A stretch of DNA of 6,761 nucleotides. Origin: an uncultured Syntrophomonadaceae bacterium. Lineage in GTDB: Bacteria; Bacillota; Syntrophomonadia; Syntrophomonadales; Syntrophomonadaceae. A program made the translations under genes and the position numbers. The stretch covers positions 1 to 6,761 of the forward strand of contig CALXSZ010000160.1 of the NCBI GenBank assembly GCA_944391275.1, read 5' to 3'. The notes under the pieces were generated by a model. The model did not search any database. It saw only the letters and a program-made list of their open reading frames with translations, and was not told where the DNA came from. This document shows, in pieces, positions 1-4,102 of this stretch. Positions within the stretch are counted from its first letter, which is position 1; every line of letters begins with the position of its first letter.

Positions 1-594
1 AAAAAACGACTGGTTTTGGCGACGCATAATTCGCATAAAATTCAGGAAATCCAACAAATTTTAAAGGAATTTCCTTTGGAAATCTTAACGATGAAAGATT
101 TTGAGGATTTTCCTGAAATTGAAGAAGACGGCGATACGTTTGAAGCCAACGCCCTGAAAAAAGCCCGAGTCATTGCCCAACAGACCGGATATTTGGCCTT
201 GGCGGACGATTCGGGATTAATGGTGGACGCCCTAGATGGGCGGCCGGGTGTGTATTCGGCGCGATTTGCTGGGGAACCGACCGATGATACGGCGAACAAT
301 CAGAAACTTTTACGGTTATTGGAGAATGTTCCGAAAGAAAAACGTGGAGCCCAGTTCGTTTGCACGATTGCACTGGCTTCGCCGAATGGAAAAAGCGTTG
401 CGGTTTCCGGCGTTTGTCCAGGTTATATTGCGGAACATCCCGCCGGAAGCGGGGGATTTGGGTATGATCCGCTTTTTATTCCTGAAAAATTCCAACAATC
501 TTTTGCGGGATTGAGCGCGGAAGCGAGAAATGCGATCAGCCACCGTGGACGGGCATTGGAGAAGCTTCCCGCAATTCTGCCGGACTTTTTATAG
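1..594 (+). CDS. rdgB: RdgB/HAM1-type non-canonical purine NTP pyrophosphatase, 5' end outside window
   Basis: This enzyme hydrolyses dITP, XTP and ITP to the monophosphate and pyrophosphate, keeping deaminated purines out of DNA and RNA; it is a cytosolic homodimer in known family members. The reading frame is open from base 1 and begins KKRLVLATHN, the usual HAM1 N-terminus, so only about one or two codons, including the start, are missing. A TTG at 16 is in frame but lies inside the conserved first beta strand and is not the start. In the 197 visible residues I see the substrate-loop ATHNSHK (7-13), the catalytic-region DDSGL (69-73), YSARFAG (85-91), GSGGFGYDPLF (149-159) and the C-terminal SHRG (180-183). 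The length is normal and nothing key is missing. The stop codon TAG overlaps the ribosome binding site of the next gene, which implies one operon. Confidence 0.97.
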   Translation, partial: KKRLVLATHNSHKIQEIQQILKEFPLEILTMKDFEDFPEIEEDGDTFEANALKKARVIAQQTGYLALADDSGLMVDALDGRPGVYSARFAGEPTDDTANNQKLLRLLENVPKEKRGAQFVCTIALASPNGKSVAVSGVCPGYIAEHPAGSGGFGYDPLFIPEKFQQSFAGLSAEARNAISHRGRALEKLPAILPDFL

Positions 595-607
595 GAGGGG
601 CGATCCG

Positions 608-1162
608 ATGTTGGCAGCGGTCGTATCCGATACGCATGGACAAACCCAAAGCATCCTGGCTAGATTAAAAAAATATCCATTGGACGCTTTATTTTTTTTA
701 GGAGATTTTTATGCCGACGGAGAGAAAATTTGGGAAGAATTAAACCTGGAGATTCCGCTTTTTGCCGTAGCCGGAAACGGCGATGCGGCTTCTCATCCGA
801 ATCAGCCAACCGAAAACAAAATTTTTTTTCAGGGAAAAACTTTCTTTTTGGCTCACGGGCATTCTTATCAGGTCAAAAAGGGGTTGGATCGCATTCTTCA
901 AAAAGGCGACCAATTGCAAACGGACGTTGTGCTTTTTGGGCATACGCATATTCCGTTCCTGGGGAAAAATCCTCGCGGCATGTGGATTTTAAATCCCGGG
1001 AGCGCAGCTTTTCCCCGAGGAATAGACGATGCGAGCTTTGCGCTCATAGAATGGGGAAAATCGGGCTTCAACATCATGATTTTGGAGATTGACAGCGGCG
1101 TATTGATTGCGTCCAGTTTGGATGGATGGTCTGCAACAGGGGGTGCTTTGACTGCTGGATGA
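608..1162 (+). CDS. YfcE/MJ0936-family metallophosphoesterase
   Basis: A 184-residue cytosolic calcineurin-like phosphoesterase of the small YfcE type; characterised relatives are metal-dependent phosphodiesterases, but the natural substrate is generally unknown. All metal-ligand motifs are present: SDTHG (7-11), LGDF with Asp33, GNGD with Asn57, HGH (83-85) and GHTH (111-114), followed by NPGS (129-132). The ATG at 608 is chosen because AGGAGGGG (593-600) sits 7 bases upstream and the protein then starts directly with the first beta strand; the frame stays open further upstream, but that would add 26 residues overlapping rdgB. The last 15 residues or so are a Gly/Ala/Ser-rich tail beyond the fold. 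It lies 13 bases behind rdgB, a neighbour pairing common in clostridial genomes. No clear terminator follows it. Confidence 0.95.
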   Translation: MLAAVVSDTHGQTQSILARLKKYPLDALFFLGDFYADGEKIWEELNLEIPLFAVAGNGDAASHPNQPTENKIFFQGKTFFLAHGHSYQVKKGLDRILQKGDQLQTDVVLFGHTHIPFLGKNPRGMWILNPGSAAFPRGIDDASFALIEWGKSGFNIMILEIDSGVLIASSLDGWSATGGALTAG

Positions 1163-1208
1163 TCCAAAAAACTTGATATGAAAAATTGTTCATAAAAAGA
1201 GATTATAC

Positions 1209-1227
1209 TACTTTGCATGTTGAGGTA
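1209..1227 (+). promoter_or_regulatory. Possible PadR operator (imperfect inverted repeat)
   Basis: TACTTTG (1209-1215) faces TGAGGTA (1221-1227) around a 5-base centre, with 4 of 7 positions symmetrical. The left half resembles half-sites I recall upstream of PadR genes in Firmicutes. It lies between the two candidate -10 elements, where a self-repressing PadR would bind. The position is suggestive, but the symmetry is poor. Confidence 0.25.
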
Positions 1228-1240
1228 GATGTGGTAAAAT
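1213..1240 (+). promoter_or_regulatory. Putative sigma-A promoter for the padR-HAAS operon
   Basis: TTGCAT (1213-1218), a 16-base spacer, then TAAAAT (1235-1240) preceded by TGG, an extended -10. The start of transcription would be near 1247, leaving almost no leader before the Shine-Dalgarno sequence, which weakens the call. An alternative -10, TATACT at 1204-1209, gives a longer leader but has no good -35 at the right distance. Confidence 0.35.
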
Positions 1241-1246
1241 ATCCTC

Positions 1247-1252
1247 GGGAGG
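1247..1252 (+). promoter_or_regulatory. Ribosome binding site fixing a TTG start for padR
   Basis: GGGAGG is followed by 8 bases and then TTG at 1261. This decides the start: the in-frame ATG at 1279 is 26 bases from the site, and the open frame upstream of 1261 has no comparable site and would add residues atypical of PadR proteins. Confidence 0.7.
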
Positions 1253-1260
1253 CGAGGGAA

Positions 1261-1590
1261 TTGTTGATTACATCCGATATGATTTATGGATATACCGACG
1301 GGATTATTTTGCGTTGCTTGATGGACGGCGATAATTATGGATACGAAATTAATCGTTCGATCTTGAAGAAAACCGATAATCGTTTTGAGTTAAAAGAGGC
1401 AACGCTCTATACGGCGTTCCGAAGGTTGGAAAAGGATGGATGTATCTCGTCTTACTGGAGAAACGATGTAAAAAGCAGCGGACCAAAACGCCGGTATTAT
1501 TCCATCACGGACAAAGGAAAGCAGCGATTGACGCAGCGGTTGAAAGAATGGGAAGAGATTCAGTCGCTGATGAATATTTTGCTGGCTTAA
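1261..1590 (+). CDS. PadR-family winged-helix transcriptional repressor
   Basis: A 109-residue, single-domain DNA-binding regulator of the short (subfamily 2-like) PadR type. Such proteins are dimers that repress their own operon and are relieved by ligands or by interaction with a membrane partner. Visible features are an N-terminal helix (SDMIYGYTDGIIL, 5-17), YGYEI (26-30), the recognition-helix motif EATLYTAFRRLEKDG (46-60), the wing with GPKRRYYSIT and the following DKGKQRL, and a C-terminal dimerisation helix ending near residue 109. The start is TTG with a good Shine-Dalgarno sequence. The gene ends 28 bases before the HAAS-type membrane gene, the standard PadR/HAAS arrangement in Firmicutes, so its main target is probably this operon. 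Its inducing signal cannot be read from the sequence. Confidence 0.93.
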   Translation: MLITSDMIYGYTDGIILRCLMDGDNYGYEINRSILKKTDNRFELKEATLYTAFRRLEKDGCISSYWRNDVKSSGPKRRYYSITDKGKQRLTQRLKEWEEIQSLMNILLA

Positions 1591-1605
1591 ATCGTCTCGA
1601 TGGGG

Positions 1606-1612
1606 AAAGGAG
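1606..1612 (+). promoter_or_regulatory. Ribosome binding site fixing a TTG start for the HAAS protein
   Basis: AAAGGAG followed by a six-base A run and TTG at 1619. No in-frame ATG lies nearby, and the predicted protein begins exactly at the expected first helix of the HAAS domain. Confidence 0.75.
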
Positions 1613-1618
1613 AAAAAA

Positions 1619-2200
1619 TTGGAGTATAAAGATAAACTAAAAGATTATGTGGACCGAGCGTTTAAAGATTTACCACAAACTGAAATGGTGCAAAATACCA
1701 AAGATGAATTGATTGCGGATTTGGAAAGTCGTTATGAAGAGCGCATAGCGGAAGGCCATTCGCCGGAAAATGCTTACCATACAACGATTGGCAGCATTGG
1801 GGATATCTTTGAACTGGTGGATCATCTGGCGGAACAAATGGCGGGAGAAGAAAAGCAACCGGAGGTCCCGAAAACCAATTCTTCTACGCTGGAAAATTTA
1901 TTTGGAGGAAAACGACTGGTTTATGTCCTTTTTCTCGTGATTGGAGTCCTGGTTGTTTTTTTGCTGATGGCGTTGATGGGCGGGCCTGGACCTAGGGGGT
2001 TAGGCCATTTCCATCTGCATCGCGAAACGATTTTCTTCCTTATAGGACTCATCCTCATTGTAGTCTTGGGAATTTTCGTGGTGAACCGAGAAAATGACGG
2101 GAAAGATCGTAAAAAAATGATGGAAACTTTAAGGAATTATGCCCTTCTGGTTGCAGGTGTTCTGTTTATTCTTGTTTTACTAAAAGAATTGGTTGATTGA
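1619..2200 (+). CDS. HAAS/DUF1700-like three-helix membrane protein, PadR partner
   Basis: A 193-residue membrane protein starting with TTG. Residues 1-75 form a soluble helical region matching the HAAS/DUF1700 pattern: an amphipathic helix with LKDYVDRAFKDLP, a second helix (ELIADLESRYEERIAEG), then SPENAYHTTIGSIGDIFELVDHL, the typical 'G-x-s-x-e-x-A ... G ... h' ending. A charged linker (76-98) leads to hydrophobic segments at about 99-120, 137-155 and 173-189. By the positive-inside rule (NREND...DRKK at 156-166 is cytoplasmic) the HAAS region lies in the cytosol and the loop at 121-136 outside. That loop carries an H-x-H-x-H motif (His130, 132, 134) after a Gly/Pro stretch. Family proteins are thought to relay envelope signals to a PadR regulator; here that is inferred from adjacency. 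No binding partner beyond PadR is visible. Confidence 0.82.
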   Translation: MEYKDKLKDYVDRAFKDLPQTEMVQNTKDELIADLESRYEERIAEGHSPENAYHTTIGSIGDIFELVDHLAEQMAGEEKQPEVPKTNSSTLENLFGGKRLVYVLFLVIGVLVVFLLMALMGGPGPRGLGHFHLHRETIFFLIGLILIVVLGIFVVNRENDGKDRKKMMETLRNYALLVAGVLFILVLLKELVD

Positions 2201-2388
2201 TGGAGAATTATTTCAACAGAATATTTCTTTCGTCCAAAAAAATAAGGGATAATAGAGAAAAGATTTTTGAATGGACAATGTTTTTTGAGAATTGGCAAGA
2301 ACGGTGAATCCCTCACGCTTTAATGATTGTCTATCGGATCCGTTTTGTTTGGATGAGGTTTAGATGAAACGAGTGCAAGCCCGACATG

Positions 2389-2429
2389 AAAAAACAATAC
2401 GGCGCTGCTTAAAAAGCCGTGCCGTATTG
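2389..2429 (-). terminator. Rho-independent terminator of the coat gene operon
   Basis: CAATACGGC (2395-2403) pairs with GCCGTATTG (2421-2429) as a perfect 9-base-pair stem, with a smaller nested GCTT/AAGC helix inside. Read on the minus strand the stem is followed directly by six T residues (A run at 2389-2394). It lies about 110 bases past the coat gene stop. On the plus strand a T run occurs only 10 bases after the stem (2440-2445), so use by the HAAS operon is possible but weaker. Confidence 0.75.
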
Positions 2430-2500
2430 TAGGGAAAAATTTTTTGTCGATGTTCTCCAGTACATCTTTTTTGGGGAATATCTGTAGAAAAGGAATGTGC

Positions 2501-2517
2501 ATGGGAGAATTTCCCAT
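2501..2517. repeat. Small inverted repeat
   Basis: ATGGGA (2501-2506) and TCCCAT (2512-2517) form a 6-base-pair stem with a 5-base loop. It stands immediately downstream of the palindrome at the coat gene stop codon. It has no T run and no assigned role. Confidence 0.4.
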
Positions 2518-2519
2518 AC

Positions 2520-2540
2520 AAACGTTCCGTCGGAACGTTT
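2520..2540. repeat. Perfect palindrome overlapping the coat gene stop codon
   Basis: AAACGTTCCG (2520-2529) and CGGAACGTTT (2531-2540) are perfect 10-base arms around one central base. On the minus strand the left arm begins inside the TAA stop of the CotF-like gene. It lacks a T tail, so it is not a canonical terminator. It could stabilise the 3' end of the mRNA or be a protein-binding site. Confidence 0.6.
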
Positions 2541-2802
2541 AACCTTGCAATTCCGATTTGATTTGTTGAATTTCTTGTTTAGAAGCAGAAGGCAACGGGG
2601 TTGCAAAACCTTTCTGACTCATCAATTGGTAATAATCGAACTGGAAGGTTTCAGAAGCGTTGCGTAAATTAATTAAAGTATCACGTAATTGTTTATTGCT
2701 GCACTGATTAATAACGTTTGCATAGAAAACCTGGCCATCTGCCAGATCGTTCAGCAAATCAGAAGCCATATTTTTATCATCTAACATATTGGTGTTCGCC
2801 AT
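2539..2802 (-). CDS. CotF-like spore coat protein (larger of pair)
   Basis: An 87-residue soluble, helical protein matching the Coat_F pattern: DDKNMASDLLNDLADGQVFY (8-27), an ANVINQC stretch with the only cysteine (Cys34), QLRDTLINL (38-46), then an aromatic helix FQFDYYQLMSQKG (53-65) and a short polar tail. Proteins of this family are small structural components of the spore coat or spore-associated layer, made in the late sporangium. The ATG start has AAAGGAGG 8 bases upstream. It is the second gene of a two-gene operon, 19 bases behind its partner, and shares with it the motif QC-x-(N/D)-x-QL-(R/K), suggesting distant paralogy. The stop codon lies in a perfect palindrome. The family call is from pattern recognition and fairly secure; the exact layer or function is not known. 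Confidence 0.85.
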   Translation of the reverse strand: MANTNMLDDKNMASDLLNDLADGQVFYANVINQCSNKQLRDTLINLRNASETFQFDYYQLMSQKGFATPLPSASKQEIQQIKSELQG

Positions 2803-2821
2803 GGGAAAATCCTCCTTTCAC

Positions 2822-3007
2822 TTAACCTAAGAAAGATAACAGCTGTTGCTGTACCTTCTGAGCGGACTGAGCGGATTGTTGGAATTTTTGTTTCAGTTGC
2901 GGATCTTGACACTGACTGGCATACACGTTCATTTTTTGTTCGGCAACTTCATGGGTTGCAATCAGGTTGCGCAAATGCAAAAGTTCGATCTGAGTAAGAT
3001 TTGCCAT
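2822..3007 (-). CDS. Small glutamine-rich CotF-like coat protein
   Basis: A 61-residue helical protein, first gene of the coat operon, with ATG preceded by AAAGGAG at a 9-base spacing. It starts MANLTQIELLHLRN and is a short Coat_F-like helical hairpin: helix one about 5-32, the turn at QCQDPQLK (32-39), helix two to about 59. Thirteen of 61 residues are glutamine (21%), clustered at 37-55 and mixed with lysines 39, 41 and 51. The single cysteine (Cys33) sits in the same motif as the cysteine of the neighbouring coat protein. It is much shorter than full CotF proteins, but the frame is intact and translation signals are good, so it is a real small gene and not a fragment. A role in the spore coat is inferred from the family pattern and from its neighbour. 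Confidence 0.78.
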   Translation of the reverse strand: MANLTQIELLHLRNLIATHEVAEQKMNVYASQCQDPQLKQKFQQSAQSAQKVQQQLLSFLG

Positions 3008-3035
3008 AAGAAATTTCTCCTTTCATCAATCAAAC

Positions 3036-3060
3036 AAGAAGCCGACGGAATTTGCTTCTT
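3036..3060 (-). repeat. Hairpin at the predicted 5' end of the coat mRNA
   Basis: AAGAAGC (3036-3042) and GCTTCTT (3054-3060) form a perfect 7-base-pair stem with an 11-base loop. The sigma-G-like promoter predicts transcription starting near 3061, so the hairpin would be the very first element of the leader. That placement suits a 5' mRNA-stabilising stem-loop; the role is inference. Confidence 0.5.
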
Positions 3061-3080
3061 ACAAAACTATTTTGCTTCTT
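3051..3080. repeat. Short direct repeat pair in the coat promoter region
   Basis: TTTGCTTCTT occurs exactly at 3051-3060 and again at 3071-3080, a 20-base period (about two helical turns). One copy is an arm of the leader hairpin; the other overlaps the upstream edge of the -10 element. It may be a regulator binding site or chance in AT-rich DNA. Confidence 0.45.
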
Positions 3081-3098
3081 CAATAAAAAAATTATTCA
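3068..3098 (-). promoter_or_regulatory. Sigma-G-like sporulation promoter of the coat operon
   Basis: On the minus strand TGAATA (3098-3093) is followed by 18 bases and CAAAATA (3074-3068). The forespore sigma-G consensus in Bacillus is TGAATA, 17-18 bases, CATACTA, so the -35 is exact and the -10 matches 5 of 7. Spore coat genes are more often read by mother-cell sigma-E or sigma-K, so the match should be treated with caution in AT-rich sequence. Confidence 0.45.
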
Positions 3099-3126
3099 AA
3101 CGAGCGAAAAATTCTAAAAAAACAAA

Positions 3127-3146
3127 TTTTGAAAAATTTTTCAAAA
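3127..3146. repeat. AT-rich perfect palindrome between the divergent genes
   Basis: A 20-base perfect palindrome: TTTTGAAAAA (3127-3136) mirrored by TTTTTCAAAA (3137-3146). A weak promoter for the plus-strand gene can be drawn through it: TTGAAA (3129-3134), 17 bases, TTTAAA (3152-3157). It could be an operator, a weak terminator, or a by-product of A/T tracts. Confidence 0.4.
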
Positions 3147-3197
3147 AATAATTTAAATAGTGCACAATAAAAAAATGTTTTTAAAAGGAAAAAATAA

Positions 3198-3917
3198 ATG
3201 AAAAATACCCGTCAAACATTACCAGTAAAGCCATTTGAATGGCAAAAATATTTGTTGCCGAATCGGGAAATGAATGTAGAGCATCCCCTGGTGCAGTCTG
3301 TAGCAAAAGAAATTACGCATAAAAGCACGGACGAAACAGAAAAAGTTATACGAATATTCTATTTTGTTCGGGACGATATTCCTTATAATATGTATCCGAA
3401 GGATACTGCCTATGAGAATTACCGAGCATCCGCAGTTTTGGAAAATGGCGAAGGATGGTGTTTGCAAAAATCTCTTTTAGCCGCTACGTTATGCCGGGCT
3501 GTAGGCGTTCCCGCTCGAATTTGCTTTGCGGAAGTGGTCAATCATGCGTTAGGTAAAAAAGCGTATGAAGCGATTGGCACCAATCATTTCTCGCCGCATA
3601 CGTATGCTGAAGTGTATTTGAATCAAAAATGGCTCCCGATTACACCCGTATTTGACGCTCCGTTATGTACACGATTACAAGTGCCGACCGTGGAGTTTGA
3701 CGGAGCGCATCCTGCGATGTTAAGTCCGGTGGATTTGAAAGGCGATCCGTATATGGAATATGTCTCTAAGACACCCGGATATGATAAGCTGCCTTGGAAT
3801 TTTATACTGGACGAAATCAAACGGGTCTATAAAGAAAAAGCGGCTATTTGGTTTTCTGAAAATCTTTTACAGGAAAATTCATCAATGGATAAGAAAGGTA
3901 ACCAATTTTTCCCATAA
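3198..3917 (+). CDS. Transglutaminase-core (Transglut_core superfamily) protein
   Basis: A 239-residue protein without signal peptide or membrane segment. It carries the papain-like transglutaminase core: a helical lead-in (EKVIRIFYFVRDDIPY, 48-63), then GEGWCLQKSLLAATLCRAVG (84-103) with nucleophile Cys88, the strand PARICFAEV, HTYAEVYLNQKWLPI with His134, and PVFD with Asp153, completing a Cys-His-Asp triad. Such enzymes may cross-link proteins through Gln-Lys bonds, hydrolyse amide bonds or act as proteases; the reaction here is unknown. It is not recognisably the Bacillus spore transglutaminase Tgl, which belongs to a different Cys-protease family. The ATG start is preceded by AAAAGGAA about 7-8 bases away. 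It is transcribed divergently from the two coat genes, which suggests but does not show a sporulation role. No clear terminator follows. Confidence 0.92.
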   Translation: MKNTRQTLPVKPFEWQKYLLPNREMNVEHPLVQSVAKEITHKSTDETEKVIRIFYFVRDDIPYNMYPKDTAYENYRASAVLENGEGWCLQKSLLAATLCRAVGVPARICFAEVVNHALGKKAYEAIGTNHFSPHTYAEVYLNQKWLPITPVFDAPLCTRLQVPTVEFDGAHPAMLSPVDLKGDPYMEYVSKTPGYDKLPWNFILDEIKRVYKEKAAIWFSENLLQENSSMDKKGNQFFP

Positions 3918-3973
3918 ATGGACAAACAACTTCTTAGTATGTTCAAAAAAATGCCTTAGAATTCATATACTGC

Positions 3974-4002
3974 TTGCAATCTTCAAAAAAATTGTATATA
4001 GT
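3974..4002 (+). promoter_or_regulatory. Sigma-A promoter of the acidic repeat protein gene
   Basis: TTGCAA (3974-3979), a 17-base spacer and TATAGT (3997-4002), matching 4 of 6 and 5 of 6 consensus bases. A second TATAGT follows directly at 4003-4008 without a good -35. Transcription should start near 4009, leaving a leader of about 94 bases. Confidence 0.6.
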
Positions 4003-4032
4003 TATAGTAGTTGTCAGGTTTCCTTGATTTTT

Positions 4033-4054
4033 GGCGTTGATAGGAATCAACGTC
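4033..4054 (+). promoter_or_regulatory. Leader hairpin of the acidic repeat protein gene
   Basis: GGCGTTGAT (4033-4041) pairs with ATCAACGTC (4046-4054): nine pairs including one G-U, closed by the loop AGGA. It stands in the predicted leader, about 25 bases from the transcription start and 48 bases before the ATG. It is followed by only four T residues, so it is at best a weak attenuator; an RNA-stability or protein-binding role is equally possible. I recognise no known riboswitch. Confidence 0.5.
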
Positions 4055-4090
4055 GTTTTCAGGTTGAGAGCGAATTTAAAAATTTTGATT

Positions 4091-4096
4091 GGGGGG
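4091..4096 (+). promoter_or_regulatory. Unusual all-G ribosome binding site
   Basis: GGGGGG ends 6 bases before the ATG at 4103. It can pair with the CCUCC of 16S rRNA but lacks the adenine of the normal GGAGG. It fixes the start at 4103; the frame is open up to 4031, but that part overlaps the leader hairpin and encodes no acidic sequence like the rest of the N-terminus. Confidence 0.65.
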
Positions 4097-4102
4097 CAAA
4101 CA

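Larger units (their letters stand above)
2201..2538. other. Non-coding convergent region
   Basis: No convincing gene lies between the HAAS gene and the minus-strand coat genes. The stretch holds the terminator at 2389-2429, a six-base-stem inverted repeat at 2501-2517, most of the palindrome at 2520-2540, and an imperfect 11-base tandem repeat (GTTTGGATGAG / GTTTAGATGAA, 2347-2368). An open minus-strand frame at 2320-2517 has no ribosome binding site and contains the terminator. I see no clear plus-strand terminator for the padR-HAAS operon. Confidence 0.6.

Noticed and set aside
530..607. An upstream extension of the phosphoesterase frame overlapping rdgB
   Set aside because: The AGGAGGGG site and the family's normal N-terminus place the start at 608; the extension encodes nothing typical.
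3..1921. A 14-base identity between 3-16 and 1908-1921 (AAAACGACTGGTTT)
   Set aside because: Both copies encode Lys-Arg-Leu-Val in unrelated proteins. With no flanking similarity it is best explained by chance plus shared codon preference.
2274..2331. GACAAT (2274-2279) and ATTGTC (2326-2331) as a large stem-loop
   Set aside because: Only six pairs enclosing 46 bases, with no supporting T run; expected by chance in this AT-rich region.
2320..2517. Minus-strand open frame of 65 codons downstream of the coat genes
   Set aside because: No Shine-Dalgarno sequence, the start lies in a hairpin, and the frame runs through the terminator; the sequence resembles no protein I know.
2846..3151. Plus-strand open frame opposite the small coat gene
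   Set aside because: Antisense shadow of the coat gene and its promoter; no ribosome binding site and a lysine/phenylalanine tail from A/T runs.
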